Of a DNA stretch of 30,290 nt, positions 10,671-22,265 are shown in pieces. Position 1 is the stretch's first letter; every line of letters begins with the position of its first letter. The notes beneath the pieces are model-generated. The model searched no databases and was not told where the DNA came from. It saw only the letters and a list, made by a program, of their open reading frames with translations. The position numbers and the translations under genes were made by a program. Origin of the DNA: Candidatus Neomicrothrix sp. UBA2974 (GTDB taxonomy: Bacteria; Actinomycetota; Acidimicrobiia; Acidimicrobiales; MedAcidi-G1); the NCBI GenBank assembly GCA_002348705.1, contig DEAU01000009.1, positions 1 through 30,290 on the forward strand, read 5' to 3'.

Positions 10671-12295
10671 GTCGAAGGCTCGTCCCCAGGTTCCAAGCCG
10701 GACTGGTCTCCGTCTTCCATTCTGATCCGCCGACGGCGAATCGACAGCAATACTCCAAGTGCGCCCAGCACCGCGCCTAAGCCCAGTGTCACGGTCGCAG
10801 AACCATTCTCCTCTGGCTCTCCGGCCGCACCGATGGCCGCGGCCGGTTCTGTACTCGTCGTCGCTGGCAGTGACGTATTGGCTGACACCGTCGTAGTCGG
10901 GATGCCAGCCGACGAGACAGTCGTGGCAGGAAGCCGTTCAATGGTCGTGGCCGGAGCTCCAATGGTCGTAGTCGCACCAGCTGCGCCATCGACCATTCCA
11001 ACTGCCGATTGGTCGGCCACTGTCGTAAAGGGGCCGGTTATCTCGTAGGTGACCCCAACGTGACGCCCTTCAACTCCATCGCCCCAGTCCAGATCCGGGT
11101 TCATATCGCGAACTAAAGCCTCGCCTCGCCCACGCAGTGAACTCAGATACATCCTTGTTCCGGACGGATCGAAACATGGCCCAGTGACTGCCGAAAGTCG
11201 GTGGTCGTCGCCAGTCAATCGGCAGAACGGTCGCGCCGAGCCATCAGGACCAAGCAGAACCACCTCCATATCTCCACGGTCCTCGGCGACAAATACTTCG
11301 CCAAATGGAGCGACGGCGAGATCACCAATCCCGGCTAGTGGTTGCCGGCGGCGCATCCCATCCCAAACCACCCGGTGCTGACCCTCAACCAGGTCCACAA
11401 CATGCACTCGGTCATCGACCCCGGTAGTAAACCAGAGGGTCCTGCCATGAACGGCTACACCACCACCCATAGGGGTAACGGTGGCCGCTGCCGCCTGCAC
11501 CCGAGTCGGAGCGACAGTTCCGGTCGGATCGGCAACAGTAAGCCACCCCACCCCACCGTCCGGCTCTACCACCATTGCCTCAAGGAGACCGGCTTCCAGT
11601 GAGTCCGACTCCAATGCGGCGTGTGAAGGTGTGAACCGGTAAAGACGACCGTCTCGGTGGGCTTCGGTCAGGTAGCAGCGACCATCGGTTGGGTCGACTG
11701 TCACCGAACCATGAGTCCGCACGCCCAGTGCCGGACGGAGTAACGCCGGACGTTCTCCGAACGGATCGCACTCCCATACCAGTCCAGCACCATCTCCTCC
11801 AGCCGGACCAAGTGCCTCCTGACATGACAGCCAGGTGCCCCACGGCGTGACTGCACCCCGACTGTTGGAGTGACTTCCCTTGAGAATCGACCACGCTCCG
11901 GTAATCCGACCATCCACGTCGAATGAGATAGTTGAGGCACCTCCGCGCGGGCCGGAGAGTGAATGGAAATCAAAAACCTCGTGGTTGCAGGCCAGTAACC
12001 AACCGCCATCTTCAGTCGGAACCGTCCCCTTCCCATCTGGAAAGAGCGGCCATACCAGATCAGTTCCAGCAACCGGCAAACCGCCCTCAGCCACCACACG
12101 GGAGGTAAACCCTGCGGGGAGAACCAAGCCATTTGCGTCAGGAGAGACTCGGTCCAGCGACCCATAAGGACCAGCGTGATCCTCGATTGCGACCGCACTA
12201 AGTGGTCGGGTCCTCGTAAATCCGACCCCAGACGCCGCGACAGTCAGAAGACCCATCCGCATGCCGGCCCGGAGGAACTCCCGCCGGTGGATCAC
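10667..12295 (-). CDS. Tat-exported PhoX-like (DUF839) protein with C-terminal membrane anchor
   Basis: A 542-residue protein with a twin-arginine signal at its very start (Arg4-Arg5 in RREFLRAG, then a hydrophobic run with VAASG). The body matches the DUF839/PhoX beta-propeller family in pattern: WLLACNHEVF, HGSVTVDPTDGRCYLTEAH, IGDLAVAPFGEVFVAED and TGPCFDPSGTRMYLSSL are blade-like repeats. PhoX enzymes are calcium/iron-dependent phosphatases folded in the cytoplasm before Tat export, though many DUF839 members are uncharacterised. After about residue 430 comes a Thr/Pro/Ala-rich linker, then a membrane segment at about 502-518 and an Arg cluster (IRRRRIR), which should hold the protein on the outer face of the cell membrane. 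The GTG start directly abuts the meaB stop (TGAGTG), placing it last in the mutase operon. Phosphatase activity is possible, not shown. Confidence 0.82.
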   Translation of the reverse strand: MIHRREFLRAGMRMGLLTVAASGVGFTRTRPLSAVAIEDHAGPYGSLDRVSPDANGLVLPAGFTSRVVAEGGLPVAGTDLVWPLFPDGKGTVPTEDGGWLLACNHEVFDFHSLSGPRGGASTISFDVDGRITGAWSILKGSHSNSRGAVTPWGTWLSCQEALGPAGGDGAGLVWECDPFGERPALLRPALGVRTHGSVTVDPTDGRCYLTEAHRDGRLYRFTPSHAALESDSLEAGLLEAMVVEPDGGVGWLTVADPTGTVAPTRVQAAAATVTPMGGGVAVHGRTLWFTTGVDDRVHVVDLVEGQHRVVWDGMRRRQPLAGIGDLAVAPFGEVFVAEDRGDMEVVLLGPDGSARPFCRLTGDDHRLSAVTGPCFDPSGTRMYLSSLRGRGEALVRDMNPDLDWGDGVEGRHVGVTYEITGPFTTVADQSAVGMVDGAAGATTTIGAPATTIERLPATTVSSAGIPTTTVSANTSLPATTSTEPAAAIGAAGEPEENGSATVTLGLGAVLGALGVLLSIRRRRIRMEDGDQSGLEPGDEPST

Positions 12296-13313
12296 TCAAC
12301 TCCCGTCTGTTTCGGAACGCCTACCACCGTATGCATCGAAGAGCCGGGCCGAAGCGGCTGACGGAGTAGTCCGACCAGCCAGCACGTCCGCCTCTTCGGC
12401 CACGAGACGACCGAGAACGGCTGGATCGGAACGGAGCGATGACAAAAGTTGCTCTTCAACCATGGACCACATCCAGGCCAAGCGCTGGGTGCGGCGACGG
12501 TCCTCCCACTCTCCGGTAGCAGTCAGCATCTCCCTGTGCTCCATGATTTGCGTCCACAGGTCAGCCAAACCTTCGCCGGTTAGGCCGGCACACGTGACCA
12601 CGGGCGGTGTCCACGACGAGCTGGCTGACTGCGTGAGACGTAAGGCAGCCGAATAGTCGCGGGCGGCGGCGCGGGCCGCCGTCTCATTGGCACCGTCGGC
12701 CTTATTCACAGCGATCATGTCAGCCAACTCCAACACACCCTTCTTGATCCCCTGGAGTTCATCGCCAGCTCCCGGCAGCATGAGGACCAAAAAGAAGTCG
12801 ACCATGCCGGCTACCACTGTCTCGGACTGACCTACTCCCACTGTCTCGACGAGGACGACGTCATAGCCCGCCGCCTCAAGGATGATGATTGACTCGCGGG
12901 TGGTCCTAGTCACCCCACCGAGGGTCCCCGAGCTGGGGGACGGCCGGACAAACGCCTCAGCCTCGTTGGCTAAGCGAGGCATGCGGGTCTTATCCCCGAG
13001 GATGCTGCCTCCGGTCATCGTGCTAGTCGGATCGACGGCCAACACGGCCACTCGATTACCACCGGCCACTAGGTCCATCCCCAGCGACTCGATAAAAGTG
13101 CTCTTACCCACCCCGGGCGCGCCAGTGATACCAACTCGGTGGGAATCAGCAGCGTGCGGGGCAAGTGCCTCTAGCAGGACATTGGCCTGATTTCGGTGCT
13201 CAATTCGGTTTGACTCAACGAGGGTCAGAGCCCTACCAACCGCAGCCCGATTGCCGACGAGAACTCCGTCAACAAGTTCGCCGACCTCTAGCCCATCGGT
13301 GGGTTCGGTCACG

Positions 13314-13324
<11 letters not shown>
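12296..13324 (-). CDS. meaB: Methylmalonyl-CoA mutase-associated GTPase MeaB (ArgK family)
   Basis: A G3E-type P-loop GTPase that gates cobalamin loading and protects methylmalonyl-CoA mutase from inactivation. From ATG 13324 it has 342 residues. Walker A is GAPGVGKST (68-76), followed by the metal-binding loop VDPTSTMTGGSILGDKTRM (98-116). ETVGVGQSE (160-168) is the switch region and NKAD (207-210) the guanine-specificity motif. An upstream frame extends 26 residues to 13402 but lies inside the mutase gene. The chosen ATG overlaps the mutase stop by 11 bases and gives a normal N-terminus (MAVDVTEPTDG). The position directly after the mutase large subunit is the classic arrangement and supports the name over the old label ArgK (arginine transport kinase). 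Confidence 0.94.
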
Positions 13325-15499
<2,175 letters not shown>

Positions 15500-15503
<4 letters not shown>

Positions 15504-17362
15504 TCGTCCTCCGTAGGGGCCGGCGATCCCGCCACCGAGATCCCGAGGCCGGCCAGAGTTCGTCCGAGCAGGTCGACCACATCACTGTCAGCGTTAATGA
15601 ACTCATCGACCCCAGCTTCCAACATCGCCGCCGCCAACTCATCTCCAAGATCCTCTGTTCGCCCAACCAGGTGGACGGATCTCACACCGCCCGCCTTCAG
15701 CTCCGCCGCGGCTTCCACGCCGTCGGTGGCATAGCGATCGTCTGACCCGCAGACCACAACAATCGGAGGGAGCTCGACGACGCCCTCGACGCCCGTCGGA
15801 ACCATTCGGATACCGGCCACCGCATAGAGGTTCGTAGCAAAGGTCTTGCGTACTGTGTGCTCGGCTTGGGATCCAAGAGCCAACATGCCGACTTTGGCTC
15901 CACCCGCAGTCTCTGTGGCGTCACGCAAGTCCTCGAAGACGGCAGACCGGCGGCGCAAAGGCAGCGGTCCATCCGGCAGTGTCGGCGAAGCAGTCCGAGA
16001 GAGCCGGACCTCGTCGATATCGGGAAAATCAGACACCCCTGTGACGACCTCGCTGCGAGTAGCCAGATGATTCAACCGCTCCTTCCAGCAGACTGACGCC
16101 TCCTCAGCGATCCGACCGGAGGCTATGGCTTCACCCATTCCACCAACGCCCTCAACAACCTGCAGGTGCTGCCACGCCTTCTCGGCAAGACGATTCGTCA
16201 AGTGCTCCACATACCAAGATCCCCCGGCCGGATCTATCACTGCTGCCAGCGAACTCTCCTCAAGAAGGAGTAGCTGCGTGTTTCGAGCTAAGCGACGGGC
16301 AAACTCGTCGGAGCGCCCAAGCGCCGAATCGAATGGTCGGACGGTGATGGCCTCCGCTCCACCAAGGCCCGCAGCAAACGCTGCCACAGTGCCCCGAAGG
16401 AGATTTACCCATGGATCATGGCGGGTGAGGTCGCTGGCCGCGGCGACAGCATGCTGGACTTGACCGCGACGGGTCTCATCTGCGCCACTGGCCTCAGCAA
16501 CCCGGGCCCAAAGCCTGCGAGCGACACGCACTCGCGCGATTGTGGTGAATTGATCGGAGTCAGCTGAAAGCGTGAACGACAGTTGGTCGAGAGCCTCTTC
16601 CACTGTCAGTCCGTGCTCGACGATCTCCCGCAATACCGCTACCCCAGTTGCCGTAGCCCAACCGAGTTGTCGAGCGTCAGTGGCACCGGCGTCGGCATAC
16701 GGCGTCGCATCAACGACCAACGGACGAACACCAGGGAGGTCCAAGCAACGGTCTACTAGCCAAAGGGTCGCTTCGTCGAAAGCAGCAAGCCCGCCGTGAC
16801 GAGCGGCCACGCCTAGAGGATCGAGACCGAGAACCCCTCGACGTTCACATGCGTCCACGCCGGCGCCTTCCCATAGATCAAGAAGCCAACCGGCCACCTC
16901 CCGGGTATTTGGCCCGGGTAGAAGTGCCACCGTGACCATCTCTAGATGGACGCCATCTAGCACTCTGGCCAGATCGTCAGGCGAGACAATACCGATGGCT
17001 ATCGGGTCGAGAAGGACAGAGGTGGAACCGCGCAGCAGTTCGTCCAGCACAGAAGAATTCGCGGCAGCCGGTCCTTCGTCGGCCACCAAAGCTCGGACGT
17101 CCCAGCCACCAACCAAGTTGCCTGAGGCCGTGCTGCTGCGCGTCCGATCGCCAACGCCAGGCAGACCTGAGGGGTCACCAGAGGAGTCGAACGTATCGGA
17201 CCCGTGGACGGGAAGTATGTCGATTCCGTCAGCAGTGGTCGTGGTTAGATCAGCGAGGGACCGACCACGCAGGCCGGCAACGGCTAGTTCTTCCCACTCG
17301 GCTCGTGTCAGGACGTCAAAGCCTTCAGCAAACCGCTCGGCCGCGCCGGAAGAGGGTGGCAT
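15500..17362 (-). CDS. Methylmalonyl-CoA mutase, small subunit
   Basis: Non-catalytic partner of the split actinobacterial mutase, about 620 residues. It shares the barrel fold with the large subunit (VTVRPFDSALG, RLARNTQLLLLEES, IDPAGGSWYVEHLT), but the first part is shortened. The C-terminal cobalamin-like domain lacks DxHxxG: at the equivalent site it reads LALGSQAEHTVRKTF. This is expected for the structural subunit and agrees with two-subunit enzymes such as that of Propionibacterium. I place the start at ATG 17362 because GAGG lies five bases upstream. An in-frame ATG at 17383 adds seven residues without a ribosome site. It is the first gene of the four-gene operon and is divergent from an MFS transporter. 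No riboswitch was recognised in the short upstream region. Confidence 0.93.
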
Positions 17363-17499
17363 CGCCGCCTCACCCTTTGACATGGCGCTGATGGTAGGTG
17401 ACGGTCCGTAAAGTCCTTCGCTCTGTGTGACCCATGACCCCGATCCGCCGATGCAGGTCCAATGACGGGTGCCGAAGCTACACCTATGAGGCTACGCCT

Positions 17500-19029
17500 G
17501 TGACCGCCGAACCCTTCACCATGAATGCCGGCCATCCGCGGCGATGGCTGATCCTCGCCATCCTCACTCTGTCCCTGGTTCAGGTCGTAGCCAGCGTCAG
17601 CTCCATGACCCTGGCCCTTCCGTCGCTCCACACCGCACTGGACGCAACTGCAGCACAGTTGGTTTGGATAAACGCCTCCTACGCCCTAGTCCTGGCCGCC
17701 GTCCTCCTCCCGTTCGGCGCCCTCGGCGACCGCTTTGGACGCAGAGGCGCGCTCCTGATGGGCCTTGCCATAATTGTGTTCGGCGCTCTGATGGGATCTA
17801 CTAGCGATTCCGCACTGCAGGTAACACTGTGGCGCTGCACGATGGGCATTGGCGCCGGCCTCGTGATGCCGGCCACGCTTTCCATCCTTACTTCGGTATT
17901 TCCGCCTAAGGAACGAAGCCGGGCCATCGCCATCTGGTCCGGCTTCGCCGGTGCCGGTGGAGCTATCGGCATCTTGGCCGCTGGGGTGCTATTGGAATTC
18001 TTCTGGTGGGGCTCAATCTTCTTCGTGAACGTACCCATCGCCGTTGTGCTCTTCGCCTTGGTCGTGGCCTTTGTCCCAACATCGCGCGATACGCAGGGCC
18101 GCCCGCTTGATCCACTGGGCAGCCTCCTATCGGCTATCGCTCTCAGCGGGCTGGTTTTCGCTCTAATCCAGGGACCCGAATTCGGATGGGCCAATCCGGT
18201 AGTTCTCTTCGGCTTCGCCACTTTTGTTGTGGTCGGAACGATCTGGGTAGCCGTTGAGACAAAGCATCCTCATCCGATGCTCGACCCCAGCCTGTTCCGC
18301 ATCCCCCAGTTTGGGCTGGGAAGCCTCGGCATCGGAACAGCCTTTGCGGTGATGTTCGGCATGTTCTTCGGCCTTGCCCAGTACATGCAATACGTGCTCG
18401 GATATTCGCCGCTCGGAACCGCTATCCGGACACTGCCGTTCGCAGTAGCCATGTTGACCATTTCGCCACTTGGTCCGCAACTGGCGCAGCGTTTCGGAGT
18501 TCACGCGGTCATCGGTAGCGGTCTCTCGGTGACAGCACTCGGGCTGACAGCCCTAATTACCGTGGACGGAACCAGCGGGTACCTGCAGGTCCTGATCGGC
18601 CTGTACATCGCTTCCGCCGGCATGGCTCTCGCCCTCCCGGCAGCTACCGAGGCAATAATCGGCTCTCTTCCCCAAGACAAGGCCGGCGTGGCTTCAGCGG
18701 TCAATGACACAACACGCGAAGTAGGCGCCGCTGTAGGAATAGCACTGCTCGGCAGTCTGCTGAGCCTCGGCTACAGAGGCGGCGTCGGTGATGCCTTCAG
18801 CACCCTCGGGCCGGAGGGTGCGGAAGCGGCGCGCGACTCGGTCGGCGCAGCACTGCATCTGGCCTCTCTGACACCAGAGGACGTTGGTGGAAACCTTGCC
18901 AACAGGGCGCGCGACGCGTTCGCCTCGGGCTTCTCGCTGTCCATGGGAGTGGGAACTGTCCTTATTCTGTTCGTCGCCGTGGTGGTTTGGAGACGATTCC
19001 CCCGGGACCGACTATCTCAGCCAACCTGA
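17500..19029 (+). CDS. MFS transporter, DHA2 (EmrB/QacA-like) drug:proton antiporter family
   Basis: Polytopic membrane exporter of about 509 residues with 12-14 predicted hydrophobic segments. The first is LILAILTLSLVQVVASVSS, followed by the DHA2-type pairing of SSMTLALPSLHTAL with WINASYALVLAAVLLPFGAL. MFS motif A, LGDRFGRRGALL, lies between segments 2 and 3. The ASAVNDTTREVGAAVGIALLGS stretch near the C-terminus is typical of EmrB/QacA relatives. These pumps use the proton gradient to expel drugs, dyes or metabolites; the cargo is unknown. I prefer GTG 17500 as start, with GAGG nine bases before it. The frame also opens at ATG 17434, but that adds a 22-residue charged tail without a ribosome site. 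No adjacent regulator gene is present. Confidence 0.88.
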   Translation: MTAEPFTMNAGHPRRWLILAILTLSLVQVVASVSSMTLALPSLHTALDATAAQLVWINASYALVLAAVLLPFGALGDRFGRRGALLMGLAIIVFGALMGSTSDSALQVTLWRCTMGIGAGLVMPATLSILTSVFPPKERSRAIAIWSGFAGAGGAIGILAAGVLLEFFWWGSIFFVNVPIAVVLFALVVAFVPTSRDTQGRPLDPLGSLLSAIALSGLVFALIQGPEFGWANPVVLFGFATFVVVGTIWVAVETKHPHPMLDPSLFRIPQFGLGSLGIGTAFAVMFGMFFGLAQYMQYVLGYSPLGTAIRTLPFAVAMLTISPLGPQLAQRFGVHAVIGSGLSVTALGLTALITVDGTSGYLQVLIGLYIASAGMALALPAATEAIIGSLPQDKAGVASAVNDTTREVGAAVGIALLGSLLSLGYRGGVGDAFSTLGPEGAEAARDSVGAALHLASLTPEDVGGNLANRARDAFASGFSLSMGVGTVLILFVAVVVWRRFPRDRLSQPT

Positions 19030-19090
19030 CGGACAACAACCGTTCCTGTCCGCTTACCAGCCCGCTGACACTGCCTGCGAGAATCTGAGT

Positions 19091-20128
19091 ATGCGCATCT
19101 CCACATCTCTGAACTACGCCACCGATCCCTCGACCGCCGCAGCTCAGGCCCGCGAATTGGAAGCGGCCGGCGTGGACCGCATCTGGGTCCCCGAGGCCTA
19201 CGGATTCGATGCCGTGAGCCTGCTCGGCTTTCTTGCCGCCAGCACATCCAGCGTCGAACTGGGCAGCGGAATCCTCAATACATACAGCAGAACGCCCGCC
19301 CTTTTGGCCCAGACGGCCGCTGGCCTCGACTCATTGTCCGACGGACGGTTCGTGCTAGGCCTCGGCGCTTCAGGCCCACAGGTCATCGAAGGCTTCCACG
19401 GCCTCCCCTACGACCGGCCCCTAACCCGTATTCGGGAGATCATCGAAATCTGTCGAACCGCCTGGCGTCGGGAACCTCTCATACATGACGGCGAAGTATT
19501 CAAACTGCCTCTACCGTCTGACAAGGGAACCGGTCTAGGCAAGTCGCTAAAGATCATCAACCACCTCAAGCGCTCTGACATCGCGATCTACATCGCCGCC
19601 CTAGGTCCGAAAAGTGTGGAGGAGACGGCGGCAACCTGCGATGGCTGGCTGCCGTTCCTCGTCTACCCCGAGCGAATGGACCGTGTTTGGGGCGATGCTC
19701 TGGCGGCCGGCCAAGCTCGTCGAGACACTTCACTCGGCGAGTTAGACGTAGTGGCCGGCGGCTTGGTGGCTATTGGCGACGACGCTGCGCAGTACCGCGA
19801 TATGTCCCGTCCCGTGGCTGCTTTGTACATCGGCGGAATGGGAGCCCGGGACAAGAACTTCTACAACGAGGTTTGCCGGAAGTACGGGTTCGAAGCGGAA
19901 GCCGAGGCCGTGCAGGACGCCTACCTCGACGGACGCAAGGAGGAAGCTGCAGGCCTCCTCCCTGATGAGTTGATCGAAAACACGAATCTGTGCGGCGACG
20001 AGGCTTACGTCGTCGACCGGCTGTCGGCATACCGAGAGGCCGGGGTGACATCTTTGAACGTCACCCCGGTGGGCGGCGAGGCCCACCGGATCCTCGGACG
20101 ACTGCGGGAACTCGCGGAACACGCCTGA
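19091..20128 (+). CDS. LLM-class F420-dependent oxidoreductase, Rv3520c-like
   Basis: A 345-residue luciferase-like monooxygenase-fold enzyme. The opening MRISTSLNYATDPSTAA, then RELEAAGVDRIWVPEAYGFD, SLSDGRFVLGLGASGPQVIEGFHG and LTRIREIIEI are characteristic of the bacterial luciferase-like TIM barrel. The pattern is closest in memory to the Rv3520c family of putative coenzyme F420-dependent oxidoreductases. Family knowledge supports F420 (or FMN) as hydride carrier; the substrate is unknown. The frame extends upstream to 18884, overlapping the transporter gene, but ATG 19091 gives the family's normal N-terminus. It sits 61 bases after the transporter and 88 before the epoxide hydrolase on the same strand, so all three may be co-expressed. 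F420 use fits an actinobacterium. Confidence 0.88.
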   Translation: MRISTSLNYATDPSTAAAQARELEAAGVDRIWVPEAYGFDAVSLLGFLAASTSSVELGSGILNTYSRTPALLAQTAAGLDSLSDGRFVLGLGASGPQVIEGFHGLPYDRPLTRIREIIEICRTAWRREPLIHDGEVFKLPLPSDKGTGLGKSLKIINHLKRSDIAIYIAALGPKSVEETAATCDGWLPFLVYPERMDRVWGDALAAGQARRDTSLGELDVVAGGLVAIGDDAAQYRDMSRPVAALYIGGMGARDKNFYNEVCRKYGFEAEAEAVQDAYLDGRKEEAAGLLPDELIENTNLCGDEAYVVDRLSAYREAGVTSLNVTPVGGEAHRILGRLRELAEHA

Positions 20129-20216
20129 CCTGAAGCCAAATCGGCTGAGAGACTCGCCTCGCCGAGAAGCTAAGGGTACGGTCAGCAAACCTCAGTGGCG
20201 ATCTTCGGGAGCGCTC

Positions 20217-21380
20217 ATGACCGACCAATTTGACCTCGAACCGTTCGCCGTCTCGGTCCCCGATCAGGCCGTCAACGATCTACGCGGACGTCTCGCTGAT
20301 ACACGCTGGGCCGACCAACTCCCCGAGACGGGATGGGACTACGGCTGCGACGGTGAATGGCTGCGGAAACTCGCCGGATACTGGGCCGATGGTTTCGACT
20401 GGCGGAACGCTGAAGCCCGAATCAATGCCTTCGATCAGGTGATCACCACTATCGATGGTCAACAAATTCACACCGTCCACCAACGCTCACCAGAGCCGGA
20501 CGCCATCCCCCTACTGCTGAGCCACGGCTGGCCGGGTTCAATCGTCGAGTTCCTTTTAGTGCTTGGTCCGCTTACCGACCCAGCGTCTCACGGCGGGGAC
20601 CCCGACGATGCATTTCACGTAATCGCGCCGTCACTGCCCGGCTATGCATGGTCTGGTCCCACCACCGAACCGGGCTGGGGCCCCCACCGGATGGGTGGTG
20701 CATTCATCGAACTAATGAACCGCCTTGGCTACGACCGCTACGGCGTCCAAGGAGGCGACTGGGGTTCGGAGATCTCTCAACAAGTAGCTGGTCAGGCGCC
20801 GGAGCACGTGATCGGCTGTCACGTCAACATGATCGCTGCCTTTCCTCCCGGCCAAGAAGACGACCACGACGACATCACTCCAGTTGAACAAGGGCACCTC
20901 GACCGTTTCGCCGACTTCAACGCCACCGGCCGCGCCTACTTCGAACTCCAACGAACCAAGCCTCAGACTGTCGGTGTTGGCCTGCACGACTCTCCAGCCG
21001 GCTTGCTGGCCTGGATCGGTGAGAAGTTCCACGGATGGACTCACCATGACGGTGACCCGCTCGACGTCGTCGACCGAGACGATCTGCTTGCCAACGTGTC
21101 CACCTACTGGTTTACCGGCACGGCTACGTCCTCGGCGCGGATCTACTTCGAGTTCGGTCGTGATCTGGTCAAGGGTCGGATGTCGCCGCCTAATCCAGAT
21201 GTGCCGTTCGGCGTGTCGGCTTTTCCAATGGAGTTGATGGTGGGCCGCCGGCGCTGGGTAGAAGCCGGCCGGAACGTCACCTTCTGGCGGGAGCACGAGC
21301 GAGGCGGCCACTTCGCAGCCATGGAAAGACCCGACGACCTCGTAGCCGACATACGCGATTTTTTCCGTCCGCTCAGATGA
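20217..21380 (+). CDS. Epoxide hydrolase, microsomal (EHN-domain) type
   Basis: Opens epoxides to vicinal diols through an enzyme-aspartate ester. The 387-residue protein begins with an epoxide hydrolase N-terminal lid (about 7-115: PFAVSVPDQAVNDLRGRLAD, then WRNAEARINAF). An alpha/beta hydrolase core follows with the oxyanion-hole motif HGWPGS (103-108), the nucleophile Asp181 in VQGGDWGSE, and the general-base His365 in ERGGHFAAMERPDDL. Tyrosines in the cap (for example GRAYFELQRTKP and ARIYFEFG) are candidates for epoxide activation. The start ATG 20217 follows GGGAG by a few bases. The last four bases (ATGA) overlap the next hydrolase. This is where local base composition begins to fall, although this gene itself looks like the chromosome. 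The substrate is unknown. Confidence 0.92.
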   Translation: MTDQFDLEPFAVSVPDQAVNDLRGRLADTRWADQLPETGWDYGCDGEWLRKLAGYWADGFDWRNAEARINAFDQVITTIDGQQIHTVHQRSPEPDAIPLLLSHGWPGSIVEFLLVLGPLTDPASHGGDPDDAFHVIAPSLPGYAWSGPTTEPGWGPHRMGGAFIELMNRLGYDRYGVQGGDWGSEISQQVAGQAPEHVIGCHVNMIAAFPPGQEDDHDDITPVEQGHLDRFADFNATGRAYFELQRTKPQTVGVGLHDSPAGLLAWIGEKFHGWTHHDGDPLDVVDRDDLLANVSTYWFTGTATSSARIYFEFGRDLVKGRMSPPNPDVPFGVSAFPMELMVGRRRWVEAGRNVTFWREHERGGHFAAMERPDDLVADIRDFFRPLR

Positions 21381-22096
21381 ACACATTCCATAGTTCTGGA
21401 ACAGTTACTGCTCCGGATGGGGTCATCTTGGCAGTAAATTATTTCGGCCCGGCTAACCCAAAAACAGCACCCATAGTCGCCACCCACGGGTGGGCCAATG
21501 ATCAGACCGTATGGGCTCCAATGGTCAACGACTTAGGAGGCGATCACCGAATCACTACATGGGATCTGAGAGGCCATGGCGACAGCGACACACCGCCAGT
21601 TGGGAATTACACCCGGGCTCAAGTTCTGGACGACCTCACAGCCATCTGCGACTGCACCGCTAAGGATCGCCCTGTCGTTTTGATGGGCCACAGCCTCGGA
21701 GGGTTCTTGTCGCTAGCCTATGCCCTCAAATCTCCGGCCAATGTGGCTGCTTTGGTGCTAGTAGCGAGTGGGCCAGGCTTTCGCAAAGCAACTGCGCGTG
21801 AAGAGTGGAATCAATCGGTTCTTGCGGCTGCTAGGACGATGGGTCAGGCAGCTGGCGTAGAGGAAATCTCTATGCACTATGACAGCTACGTCATTGATCA
21901 TTTAAGCAAGATCGAAGCTCCAACGATGCTCTTGTTGGGTGAACACGACAAGCGCTTCGCTGCCTCAGCTGCATTGTTTGAAAGGCACCTGGATATTCGC
22001 GCCAAAGAAGTGATTCCAAGCCAAGGACACATGGTCCACCTTAAAGCTGCACCTAGCTGCGCAATTGCTGTCCGCAACTTTCTGAACGGAATCTGA
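21377..22096 (+). CDS. Compact alpha/beta-fold hydrolase
   Basis: A 239-residue serine hydrolase. The oxyanion-hole motif HGWAND is near 38-43, the nucleophile elbow is GHSLGG (104-109, Ser106), Asp191 lies in LLLGEHDKRF, and His218 in SQGHMVHL. The catalytic triad is therefore complete. The protein is shorter than typical family members (about 260-290) because little cap domain lies between the strand after GHSLGG and the Asp strand. The active site is probably open. The start ATG overlaps the epoxide hydrolase stop (ATGA). Codon use is more A/T-rich than in the preceding gene; one 60-base line counts to 50% G+C. Esterase, lactonase or haloperoxidase-like functions are all possible. A role in siderophore or haem handling is only suggested by the neighbours. 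Confidence 0.85.
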   Translation: MNTFHSSGTVTAPDGVILAVNYFGPANPKTAPIVATHGWANDQTVWAPMVNDLGGDHRITTWDLRGHGDSDTPPVGNYTRAQVLDDLTAICDCTAKDRPVVLMGHSLGGFLSLAYALKSPANVAALVLVASGPGFRKATAREEWNQSVLAAARTMGQAAGVEEISMHYDSYVIDHLSKIEAPTMLLLGEHDKRFAASAALFERHLDIRAKEVIPSQGHMVHLKAAPSCAIAVRNFLNGI

Positions 22097-22098
22097 AT

Positions 22099-22114
22099 CC
22101 TCTTCAACTAGAGG
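22099..22114 (+). terminator. Weak hairpin after the alpha/beta hydrolase
   Basis: CCTCT (22099-22103) pairs with AGAGG (22110-22114) around a six-base loop, three bases after the hydrolase stop. There is no T-run, so it is at best a weak or factor-assisted terminator. The rest of the gap to 22265 holds a 10-bp palindrome TGCTATAGCA (22156-22165) of unknown meaning and no gene that I can support. Confidence 0.25.
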
Positions 22115-22265
22115 GGTCACGAAGAACCTGCATCCGATATCTAGGGTGTGCGGTATGCTATAGCACTGATAGTTGGCTCACTTAACATCATGAGTCTGGC
22201 CTAGTGAATAGTCGACAACTAGCACATATGAGGCTTCCAACTCGCTGTCTGAAAGGAAGAATGAA

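Noticed and set aside
17363..17499. Cobalamin riboswitch ahead of the mutase operon
   Set aside because: The divergent region is short and shows no B12-box-like sequence or conserved core.
20712..21386. 224-residue reverse-strand frame inside the epoxide hydrolase gene
   Set aside because: Antisense shadow; the forward frame has a full set of catalytic motifs.
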